A stretch of 5,028 nucleotides of DNA, from positions 1-5,028 of the forward strand of contig JAJYPZ010000117.1 of the NCBI GenBank assembly GCA_021794855.1, read 5' to 3'. The translations under genes were made by a program, and so were the position numbers. The DNA comes from Pseudomonadota bacterium. GTDB taxonomy: Bacteria > Pseudomonadota > Gammaproteobacteria > Burkholderiales > Sulfuriferulaceae. Numbering within the stretch: the first letter of the stretch is position 1; each line of letters opens with the position of its first letter. Below, one piece after another: positions 1 to 4,690 of the stretch. The notes below the pieces were generated by a model. It did no database searches and had not been told where the DNA came from. It was given only the letters and a program-made list of their open reading frames with translations.

Positions 1-1
1 T

Positions 2-391
2 CTGGGGGGCCTGTCAAGTATCGAGACTCGATCTCGCGGTTCGGGTCTGGCAATCGGCGGCGACGGCATAGGGCTGGGAATGGGTCGCACTAAAACCACA
101 GGAACCGCGCAAACGGTAGCGTCGATGCGCGCAGCGCCGCCTCCGAAAAAGCGATTTTTAAAGCCTGCAGGATTGATCCTGCTCGCATATTTGTTCGTCG
201 TGCCTCTGGTATATGCTAGCCCCGTCAAGTTGCATATGGCTGAGTTTGCGTGGGCAACGACCACAATAGGCTGGCTATTGTTTGCAATGTATTACAACCT
301 GAAAAAGTGGCCGCTGCACAAGTCATTATGGGATAACACCTGCCTTTGCAGTCGATGCGACACGATTTTTTATCTAGGCGACATACAATAA
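2..391 (+). CDS. C-terminal part of unrecognised two-helix membrane protein (5' end off window)
   Basis: The reading frame is open from base 2 to the TAA at 389-391, so this is probably the 3' end of a longer gene entering from the left. An ATG at 80 is possible, but the Gly/Ser-rich repeat-like stretch before it (SGLAIGGDGIGLGMGR) runs smoothly across that codon, and no clear ribosome site singles it out. Counting from that ATG, a basic, proline-containing segment (APPPKKR, 19-25) precedes two hydrophobic stretches, about 28-47 and 55-72, that should span the membrane. The tail after the second helix is basic and contains W84, C88, C90 and C93 (CLCSRC), which resembles half of a small zinc-binding knuckle. 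I do not recognise the family. The C-terminal Cys cluster and the helices suggest an inner-membrane protein with a cytoplasmic metal-binding tail; this is inference. The gene converges on the minus-strand gene downstream. Confidence 0.6.
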   Translation: MGGLSSIETRSRGSGLAIGGDGIGLGMGRTKTTGTAQTVASMRAAPPPKKRFLKPAGLILLAYLFVVPLVYASPVKLHMAEFAWATTTIGWLLFAMYYNLKKWPLHKSLWDNTCLCSRCDTIFYLGDIQ

Positions 392-428
392 AATATCAGT
401 TGCGCATTTAAAAATATATTTAACCTTG

Positions 429-462
429 ATGGCCAGCGAAATCTGAGATTTCAGATAGCCAT
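429..462. terminator. Composite hairpin between convergent genes, possible bidirectional terminator
   Basis: ATCTGA (441-446) pairs perfectly with TCAGAT (451-456) around a four-base loop. An outer stem, ATGGC (429-433) with GCCAT (458-462), encloses it, with seven unpaired bases on the left and one on the right. It lies in the 74-bp gap between the ends of two convergent genes, the expected place for a shared terminator. Neither strand shows a real T-run after the stem, so it is at best a weak intrinsic terminator. Confidence 0.35.
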
Positions 463-465
463 AAA

Positions 466-834
466 TCAGAATAATTCTATGCGTGCCTCGTAGCGAAAGA
501 CGATCAGGCGGTAAAGATCTTCACCGAGCTGAACATGGGTGGATTCGCGCCTTTCCAGGCTGATCGTATCGCCGCCACTGGCTGATAGCGTGCGAAAACC
601 AAAAATGTCATTTTCGATCAGGCTGTCGAGTATTTCCCGACAGTCGGCTTCATTGAGTTGCTTGCCGGTATTATCGACGAGCAGACATTTTTTGCCGTGC
701 TTGTTGTTGGCCCGATAATTGACAGCATCTTCGCGCAAGGGATTGTTTTCGTCGAAATCCGCATTCGGATCGACAAAAGAGTTTGGATTGTCCATATACT
801 TAGCGTTTGCCTTCAAATAATAACGATGAGTCAT
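466..834 (-). CDS. Hypothetical protein, small, soluble, acidic
   Basis: This is a 122-residue ORF from ATG (834-832) to TGA (468-466). I do not recognise it. There is no signal peptide or membrane segment, so it is probably cytoplasmic. Residues 16-36 are rich in Asn, Asp and Pro (NPNSFVDPNADFDENNPLRED) and may be disordered. The rest looks folded: KKCLLVDNTG (48-57) and LYRLIVFRYEARIEL (107-121) read as beta strands, with a helical stretch at 61-75 (NEADCREILDSLIEN). It has two cysteines (C50, C65). No strong Shine-Dalgarno sequence precedes the ATG, but a perfect TATAAT on the minus strand (861-856) lies just upstream, so it probably has its own short-leader transcript. It is divergent from the coiled-coil/zapA operon, with 35 bp between the start codons. 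The frame is long, and codon use looks coding throughout. Confidence 0.7.
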   Translation of the reverse strand: MTHRYYLKANAKYMDNPNSFVDPNADFDENNPLREDAVNYRANNKHGKKCLLVDNTGKQLNEADCREILDSLIENDIFGFRTLSASGGDTISLERRESTHVQLGEDLYRLIVFRYEARIELF

Positions 835-863
835 TGACGTGATTGATTTTTTCCAATTATAGT
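834..863 (+). promoter_or_regulatory. Sigma70-like promoter for the coiled-coil/zapA operon
   Basis: A -35-like TTGACG (834-839) and a -10-like TATAGT (858-863) are separated by 18 bases. Transcription would be expected to begin near 869-871, at or next to the ATG at 870, which would make the message leaderless or nearly so. The -35 overlaps the start codon of the divergent gene. Confidence 0.5.
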
Positions 864-886
864 ACGAATATGGAGAATGAACTCAA
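856..886 (-). promoter_or_regulatory. Minus-strand promoter for the divergent hypothetical gene
   Basis: On the minus strand a perfect TATAAT occupies 861-856. The best -35 candidate is TTGAGT (886-881), 19 bases away, which is longer than the ideal 17. Its -10 overlaps the plus-strand -10 (858-863) by four bases, so the two promoters should compete for polymerase. The predicted start near 849 gives a leader of about 15 nt. Confidence 0.4.
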
Positions 887-1070
887 TACACTTGAAAGCA
901 AGCTTAGCCAATTATTGGATTTGTGCAGAAATTTGCGGGCTGAAAATCAGAAATTACGCCAGCAAGTCGCTATCGCCAACGATCAGAATAAGCAGTTGAG
1001 CGAACGGGTAGGTTATGCGCGGAAAAGAATGGAAACGCTGCTTGAAAAAATTCCGGAGGTGGATGCATGA
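870..1070 (+). CDS. Small coiled-coil protein upstream of zapA (TIGR02449-type, ZapB-like)
   Basis: This is a 66-residue protein that is almost entirely one predicted coiled coil. Leucines and other hydrophobics recur at heptad spacing from LNTLESKLSQLL through LRAENQKLRQQV to MET-LLEKI. Small proteins of this kind (family TIGR02449) sit directly before zapA in many gammaproteobacteria, and the shape recalls the division factor ZapB. An interaction with ZapA or the Z-ring is inference from position. I chose the ATG at 870 over the in-frame TTG at 843: the nine residues between them (IFSNYSTN region) do not fit the coiled coil, the family is about 65 residues long, and the predicted -10 (858-863) lies inside that extension. 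No Shine-Dalgarno sequence precedes 870, consistent with a leaderless start. The TGA overlaps the zapA ATG as ATGA, indicating translational coupling. Confidence 0.8.
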   Translation: MENELNTLESKLSQLLDLCRNLRAENQKLRQQVAIANDQNKQLSERVGYARKRMETLLEKIPEVDA

Positions 1071-1414
1071 GCCGGGATAATAAAGGAATGGATATAAATA
1101 TTCTCGGGCGTGAATTTCGCGTAGCATGCCCTGAAGGCGAACAGGAAGATTTGCTTGCGGCGGCGCAATACCTGGATGCCAAAATGCGGGAAATTCGCGA
1201 ACAGGGCAAAGTAATAGGTATCGAGCGAATTGCCGTGATGGCAGCTTTGAATATAGCCTTTGAATTGAAAAATAAATCGGGGGCGAATAGTGTTGACATC
1301 AGTAGCGCGCAGCGTAAAATTAAATCCATGGAAGCCATGATAGACGAAGCGATCAGGGCACAGGATACCTTGTTTGCCTTATCTCCCTCCGAGTTTCCAC
1401 TTACTTCCGCTTGA
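1067..1414 (+). CDS. zapA: Cell division protein ZapA
   Basis: ZapA is a cytoplasmic protein that binds and bundles FtsZ protofilaments and stabilises the Z-ring at mid-cell. The 115-residue length fits the family (about 100-110). The N-terminal globular part shows the typical pattern at 8-20 (MDINILGREFRVA) and 21-30 (CPEGEQEDLL). It is followed by the helix with LDAKMREIRE (36-45) and the conserved IERIAVMAALNIAFELK block (52-68). The rest (about 78-105) is a predicted coiled coil used for dimer and tetramer formation. A strong ribosome site, GGAGGT (1055-1060), lies six bases before the ATG, inside the end of the preceding gene, and the two genes overlap by four bases. The 6S RNA begins three bases after the stop, as part of the conserved zapA-ssrS-fau order. 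The last ten residues (PSEFPLTSA region) are variable and unassigned. Confidence 0.95.
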   Translation: MSRDNKGMDINILGREFRVACPEGEQEDLLAAAQYLDAKMREIREQGKVIGIERIAVMAALNIAFELKNKSGANSVDISSAQRKIKSMEAMIDEAIRAQDTLFALSPSEFPLTSA

Positions 1415-1417
1415 CCA

Positions 1418-1595
1418 TGTTCCCTGCGGTGTTTGTCTGGATTGCGAATTCTTTGAACCAATAAATTTGCATAGGTCGCGGCTATTTATTAACGCTGTTG
1501 TGCGCGTTATTCAGTAATGTGCCTGAAGCGTTTGCGCTGCGACCACTTGAACCTCAGGTTCAAGATAGCGTTTCAGACGGCATTTGCGGGGGGCA
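1418..1595 (+). ncRNA. ssrS: 6S RNA
   Basis: 6S RNA binds sigma70-RNA polymerase by imitating an open promoter and lowers transcription in stationary phase. Position and fold both support the call. It lies between zapA and fau, as in other gammaproteobacteria. The ends pair as a long closing stem (1418-1439 with 1574-1595: 19 of 22 positions pair including wobbles, with three central mismatches). A perfect stem GGTCGCGGC (1474-1482) with GCTGCGACC (1536-1544, one wobble) forms the far side of a central bubble. The apical arm continues with AACGCT/AGCGTT (1491-1496, 1527-1532) and an eight-pair tip (1502-1509 with 1515-1522) around loop TTCAG. The 3' side of the bubble holds CTTGAACC-TCA-GGTTCAAG (1546-1564), very close to the matching hairpin in E. 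coli 6S RNA. The length of about 178 nt is typical. The exact ends are inferred from pairing. No promoter is obvious in the end of zapA, so processing from a zapA read-through transcript is possible. Confidence 0.92.
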
Positions 1596-1664
1596 CCCTT
1601 TCCCGTTCGAGCCGATTGCGCGCATTATGGATTAAAGACGTATAGGCCTTGAATTTCATCTGTC

Positions 1665-1695
1665 TTGTCATTTCCAGCTATACCGGAAACATAAT
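1665..1695 (+). promoter_or_regulatory. Weak promoter candidate before fau
   Basis: TTGTCA (1665-1670) and CATAAT (1690-1695) are separated by 19 bases and would start transcription about 20 nt before the TTG start of fau. The spacing is long, so fau may instead be co-transcribed with the 6S RNA, as in E. coli. Nothing else is visible in the 126-bp gap (1596-1721). Confidence 0.3.
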
Positions 1696-1721
1696 TCCGA
1701 AATCGATATGTCGGGGACGCT

Positions 1722-2318
1722 TTGAATAAAATTCAGTTACGCAGCGAACTGCGTCGCCGTCGTCACTCAATCTCTGATACCGACCGCAAGATTTTTGCCC
1801 GGCAACTGGTTCGTCATGTTCTCCATTCCGGATTTTTGCTGCGCTATCGGCGCATCGGTATCTATCTTCCTCACGGTACCGAAATCAATACCCTGTATTT
1901 GATGAACAAAATGCTGAGCTTGCGCAAACAGGTATATTTACCTATGTTGCCTTACGGGCGCGGTAAAAAACTTTGGTTTAACCGCATAGCAGCAGGCCTG
2001 CCCTGGGTATTGAATCGATTCGGCATGACTGAAAACCGGAGTCGGTGTCCGGTACGGGTCAGAAATCTGGATTTGCTTTTTATGCCCTTACTCGGTTATG
2101 ACGATATCGGTTATCGGCTCGGTACCGGAGGCGGATATTACGACGCCAGCCTGAATTACCTGAGTCGCCGCTGTCACTGGCGGATGCCGTATCTGGTCGG
2201 AGTAAGTTTTTCTTGTCAGCATCTCGACGACCGGCTATTGCCCGATCCTTGGGATATTCCGATGAATGCAATATTGACCGAACGCGGACTGCATCGTTTT
2301 CGGAATGTGAGGGATTAG
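1722..2318 (+). CDS. fau: 5-formyltetrahydrofolate cyclo-ligase
   Basis: This cytoplasmic enzyme (MTHFS, YgfA) uses ATP to convert 5-formyl-THF to 5,10-methenyl-THF and so returns a storage or inhibitory folate to one-carbon metabolism. The 198 residues match the family length. Recognisable parts are the basic N-terminal helix (LRSELRRRRHSIS, 6-18), IGIYLPHGTEINT (45-57) with the substrate-side Glu54, LPWVLNRFGMTEN (93-105), LDLLFMPLLGYD (116-127), the nucleotide-binding loop GYRLGTGGGYYDASL (130-144), and DIPMNAILTE (178-187). Bacterial enzymes usually have Arg after the YYD of this loop; Ala143 here resembles the eukaryotic form and need not abolish activity. The start is TTG. GGGG (1713-1716) lies five bases upstream, an in-frame stop lies at 1692-1694, no in-frame ATG occurs between them, and the next in-frame Met is residue 61. 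It follows the 6S RNA in the conserved zapA-ssrS-fau order. The residues after 190 are basic and variable. Confidence 0.93.
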   Translation: MNKIQLRSELRRRRHSISDTDRKIFARQLVRHVLHSGFLLRYRRIGIYLPHGTEINTLYLMNKMLSLRKQVYLPMLPYGRGKKLWFNRIAAGLPWVLNRFGMTENRSRCPVRVRNLDLLFMPLLGYDDIGYRLGTGGGYYDASLNYLSRRCHWRMPYLVGVSFSCQHLDDRLLPDPWDIPMNAILTERGLHRFRNVRD

Positions 2319-2331
2319 AGGGCGGTCGAGG

Positions 2332-2346
2332 AGCATTAGCAATGCT
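2332..2346 (+). terminator. Short hairpin after fau, weak terminator candidate
   Basis: AGCATT (2332-2337) and AATGCT (2341-2346) form a perfect six-pair stem around a three-base loop, 14 bases after the fau stop. The stem is not GC-rich and only scattered Ts follow, so intrinsic termination is doubtful. Confidence 0.25.
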
Positions 2347-2410
2347 ACGGTCTTGTTAAAACCGGATTTGTCCAGTTATTTTAGCGAATTTGTCGAGTGA
2401 AATATCCGTT

Positions 2411-2439
2411 TTACCCACATATCTGCGCTCTGAGGATAA
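2411..2439. other. Pair of DnaA-box-like 9-mers left of the AT-rich core
   Basis: TTACCCACA (2411-2419, plus) and TTATCCTCA (2439-2431, minus) each differ by one base from the strong DnaA box TTATCCACA. They face each other across 11 bases, just before the AT-rich stretch. Confidence 0.35.
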
Positions 2440-2561
2440 CTTTCTTCATGGAATTGCATGCTCTTGATTCATATAATATAACTTATTGAATTTATTAGTA
2501 AATATTTGTTGCGTTTTTTTTAATCGGTGCAATAAAACCCTTTAGCTTTAGGGGCTTTGAT

Positions 2562-2654
2562 ATGTTTTATCGAAGTTACGCACATAATTATCCACAGCAT
2601 ATGTGGGTAACAAAAAAGTCCTTGCGTTATGAAAGGATTAGCCCTAAAACCTAA
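2562..2654 (+). CDS. Possible 30-residue small ORF, uncertain
   Basis: ATG (2562) to TAA (2652-2654) encodes a basic peptide beginning MFYRSYAHNYPQHMWVTKKS. A good Shine-Dalgarno-like AGGGG (2550-2554) lies seven bases upstream, which is the main reason to list it. CCCT (2538-2541) could pair with AGGG and hide this site. The frame runs straight through the DnaA-box-like inverted repeat, so the peptide may be only a by-product of that DNA. I do not recognise it. Confidence 0.2.
   Translation: MFYRSYAHNYPQHMWVTKKSLRYERISPKT
2575..2610. repeat. Inverted repeat containing a perfect DnaA box and two near-matches
   Basis: GTTACGCACAT (2575-2585) and ATGTGGGTAAC (2600-2610) are inverted repeats matching at 10 of 11 positions (the right arm starts at the last T of CAT, depending on how the shared bases are counted). 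Between them lies a perfect DnaA box, TTATCCACA (2588-2596). The arms themselves contain TTACGCACA (2576-2584, plus) and TTACCCACA (2610-2602, minus), each close to the DnaA consensus TTWTNCACA. Three such sites in 35 bp is unlikely by chance. The element could bind DnaA, or could simply be a hairpin whose arms resemble the box. Confidence 0.5.
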
Positions 2655-2762
2655 TAAGTACTCTAGCAAAATGCGCTAACTTCAGACGATGAATCGTCGC
2701 TATCCGTTGCCATATAGGAAAAACATTTTGTTGCGCGCATATCCAGTCAATGCAGCCGGAAC

Positions 2763-2792
2763 GGAAATAATCGGGGTTCGATATTTCCCGAT
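2763..2792. repeat. Two overlapping, mutually exclusive stems
   Basis: GGAAATA (2763-2769) pairs perfectly with TATTTCC (2782-2788), while ATCGGG (2770-2775) pairs perfectly with CCCGAT (2787-2792). The right arms share two bases, so both full stems cannot form together. It lies about 60 bases beyond the 3' end of the lipoprotein gene on -. Confidence 0.4.
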
Positions 2793-2805
2793 CAGGCAGT
2801 GATGC

Positions 2806-2839
2806 TACGCGCAGTTCTCACGGCCGATTACTGCGCGTA
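2806..2839 (-). terminator. 10-bp GC-rich hairpin after the lipoprotein gene
   Basis: TACGCGCAGT (2806-2815) and ACTGCGCGTA (2830-2839) are perfect inverted repeats around a 14-base loop. The hairpin begins 11 bases after the stop of the minus-strand lipoprotein gene, the expected terminator position. No T-run follows on the minus strand, so it may instead protect the mRNA 3' end or block read-through without being a classic intrinsic terminator. Confidence 0.45.
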
Positions 2840-2850
2840 TTGTTAAAGTA

Positions 2851-4233
2851 TCATGGAATGATGAAATTCAAACCGTGGGTGGATTGAAAATTAATAAATA
2901 CCGGAGTCAAGGCGCCCGTTGTCATGTTGACCGAAGTAATCATATTGCCAGCGGCCGCAAATACCTGACCCGCTGCAAAACTGCTGTTTGCATCGACTCG
3001 ATATACGTAGCCTCCTCCGGTGTCGGTAACCAGCATGAACGTTTTGCCTGTTACGCCGGTTGGAGTTGGCGGTACCCAGCGAAAATCGTCGATTGACCAT
3101 GACGTTCCGCCATAGGTAAGAGGCAATACCGATGTGGTCTGGGTAGAATTGGCCGGGTTTATGCTGCTGACATGAATCAATTCTCCATCCTGCTGGCTGT
3201 CTATCCACAAATCGCCATTGGGATCAATGGCTGTAGAATCAGAATCGGTGGCATTGAGAATGGCACCGTTGTTACTGGTCAGGGCTGTAATACCGTTCGA
3301 AAGCATGGTTGTGGGGGTAGTAGAACCATCGGTGGTAACTACCGGAGTGACATGGTAAGTGTTGGATGCCCCGCTGTTCAGAGTGATTTGATACTGGATG
3401 GCAGCGTTAGTGTTGGTCGACCCGCTTACAGCCTGGTTAATGCCGTAGACCGTTCCGTTACCGCAGGTGCCGAGCCCGCAGGATGCGCCATTTATCCAGC
3501 TGGTTGAATAAGGCAATGTGGTGGATGGGTTCGCCGGGGTCATGGTAGTCGCCGGGGCTGACGCACTAACGTAGATATTGGTGCCGATAAGCTTCATATC
3601 GTCCAGACCGCCTCCATGCTGTAGCGGTACGTTGTTGGTTATGGATGTATTGTTCGGGTCGGTGACAGTAACGGCGGAAACCGAAGCCGCATCTGCCGTA
3701 TAAGTAACGACGGTGGCGGGATTGGTCGAAAAATTGATTACGCTAAGTTTAGGATTGGCGTCTTCGTCGGAAGTGACCCAAAGGGTATGATAATCGCTCA
3801 CCGTATTTTGCAGCATACCGTCAATATGTCCGGGAATATTGATGGTTTGCAGGATGTTTCCTGTCAGGCCATATTCGACTACCTGTCCTTGCGCTATGGC
3901 TCCGCTCGGAGCGCCAGTCGGTACATTTCCCATAGGATCGACGACATTACGGTTCTGATAAGCAATGAATACGGCGCTGTCCGCACTGTTGGCCGCGGTT
4001 TGCACGGGTACGATATCGTCAGGTTTGGACGATCCCGCTGGATTGGTAGCAAAGACCGAAATAGTATAGGCCCCCGATGGATTGGTAATATTGGATGGGA
4101 CCGGTGTGGCGGGAGGGGGCGTGGCAGCGGGCGGAGCGGTAACAGTCGTGCCGGAAGAATTGTCGAAAATGCATCCCGTCAATGCCGTCATTACCGTCAT
4201 CGACATAGCTAAAGCTAATACAGTTTTTTTCAC
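2851..4233 (-). CDS. Putative lipoprotein of unknown function, possibly beta-propeller
   Basis: This is a 460-residue secreted protein. The N-terminus is a lipoprotein signal: MKK, a hydrophobic core, and lipobox LTGC with Cys21 as the expected lipidation site. The +2 residue is Ile, not Asp, so export to the outer membrane is likely (inference). A Pro/Thr/Ala linker (about 28-50, PPAATPPPATPVP) follows. The rest is rich in Thr, Ser, Asn and Gly, with repeated strand-like pieces: YHTLWVTSDED (148-158), DDMKLIGTNIYVSA (211-224), AIDPNGDLWIDSQQDGELIHV (335-355) and TFMLVTDTGGGYVYRVDA (398-415). These resemble blades of an NHL/SMP-30-type propeller, but I cannot assign a family. C252 and C257 (CGLGTC) could form a disulfide. 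The start is GTG (4233-4231), supported by GGAG (4244-4241) seven bases upstream and by the signal peptide beginning at that codon. Plus-strand ORFs across this gene are shadows. It stands alone, followed by a hairpin. Confidence 0.85.
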   Translation of the reverse strand: MKKTVLALAMSMTVMTALTGCIFDNSSGTTVTAPPAATPPPATPVPSNITNPSGAYTISVFATNPAGSSKPDDIVPVQTAANSADSAVFIAYQNRNVVDPMGNVPTGAPSGAIAQGQVVEYGLTGNILQTINIPGHIDGMLQNTVSDYHTLWVTSDEDANPKLSVINFSTNPATVVTYTADAASVSAVTVTDPNNTSITNNVPLQHGGGLDDMKLIGTNIYVSASAPATTMTPANPSTTLPYSTSWINGASCGLGTCGNGTVYGINQAVSGSTNTNAAIQYQITLNSGASNTYHVTPVVTTDGSTTPTTMLSNGITALTSNNGAILNATDSDSTAIDPNGDLWIDSQQDGELIHVSSINPANSTQTTSVLPLTYGGTSWSIDDFRWVPPTPTGVTGKTFMLVTDTGGGYVYRVDANSSFAAGQVFAAAGNMITSVNMTTGALTPVFINFQSTHGLNFIIP

Positions 4234-4690
4234 AAACGCTCTCCAGAGATATGTGGGGTTTTGGTTTTGCGTGCAAATGATGCAAGCAATCGGAATACAA
4301 TAATGGCTTTGTAACTGCTCTACTGTATCAGCAGTGTGTGTCGGTTTTGTGACGGAGTTTGGCTTACATGCCGTGCGAGCGAAAACGAGCCGCCAGAATT
4401 AACAGGGAAGAAATGATTGAAGTTTGCGAGCGTATTGACGCGGATCTATCCAATACAGGATGCCGGTTACCTTTCGGCGATAGTTTTTATGCAACTGACA
4501 TCGGCAACTCGGGACGAAACTAAACTGCTGGCCAAGACAGCGAGTTCCGATTTTCGGTTTTTTGTTGCCCAAGCACTTTATGCGCGTCGGATACATGAAA
4601 CAGGCTAAGCAATTATTTCGCCGTAAAAAAGCCTATAAATCTGTTCTCGCTACTTAGCCGGACTGCGATCGTTCAACCTGCCACAGATTC
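4234..4690. other. 457-bp spacer with no convincing gene
   Basis: The left part should hold the promoter of the minus-strand lipoprotein gene, but I find no good -35/-10 pair. An imperfect operator-like repeat, ACTGCT (4314-4319) with AGCAGT (4330-4335), lies about 80-100 bases before that gene. Overlapping short frames on both strands (4413-4523 and 4417-4608 on +, 4399-4596 on -) encode nothing I recognise. They may be chance frames or the remains of a decayed gene. No clear terminator for hemE is visible at 4609-4690. Confidence 0.5.
4413..4523 (+). CDS. Possible 36-residue small ORF, uncertain
   Basis: ATG (4413-4415) to TAA (4521-4523) encodes a peptide beginning MIEVCERIDADLSNTGCRLP. 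A purine-rich AGGGA (4404-4408) lies four bases before the ATG, slightly close. The composition is protein-like, with two cysteines, but I recognise no family. An alternative frame beginning at TTG 4417 runs to 4608 (63 residues). The two could be pieces of one frame-shifted relic, but nothing proves it. Confidence 0.2.
   Translation: MIEVCERIDADLSNTGCRLPFGDSFYATDIGNSGRN

Larger units (their letters stand above)
2319..2850. other. 532-bp spacer between convergent genes, AT-rich core with DnaA-box-like sites
   Basis: No long ORF is present. From left to right it holds a small hairpin (2332-2346), two DnaA-box-like 9-mers (2411-2439), a very AT-rich stretch (about 2461-2535), a cluster of three DnaA-box-like 9-mers inside an inverted repeat (2575-2610), a possible 30-codon ORF (2562-2654), a short palindrome GACGAT-GA-ATCGTC (2685-2698), overlapping stems (2763-2792) and a 10-bp hairpin (2806-2839). 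It is unusually long and structured for a gap between two gene ends. Confidence 0.6.

Noticed and set aside
843..869. TTG at 843 as the start of the coiled-coil gene
   Set aside because: It would place the predicted -10 inside the coding sequence and add residues foreign to the coiled coil and to the family length.
970..1461. 163-codon minus-strand ORF
   Set aside because: It lies antisense to zapA, the end of the coiled-coil gene and the 6S RNA, all firmly identified. Its protein is low-quality and matches nothing I know.
2080..2271. 63-codon minus-strand ORF
   Set aside because: Antisense to the conserved C-terminal half of fau.
2466..2496. dif-like (XerC/XerD) site in the AT-rich stretch
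   Set aside because: The sequence has a CATATAATATAACTTATT core, but the arms do not match the conserved GCATAA and TTATGTTAAAT arms well enough.
2531..2557. Intrinsic terminator around CCCTTTAGCTTTAGGGG
   Set aside because: Only four pairs can form with a long loop, and there is no T-run; it is noted only as possible masking of a ribosome site.
2875..4212. Plus-strand and alternative minus-strand ORFs across the lipoprotein gene
   Set aside because: They are shadows of the 460-residue frame. Only that frame has a ribosome site, a lipobox and a sensible composition; the others are Arg/Gly-rich by-products.
4399..4596. 65-codon minus-strand ORF rich in Cys, Lys and Arg
   Set aside because: No ribosome site or recognisable motif; it competes with equally weak plus-strand frames in a spacer.
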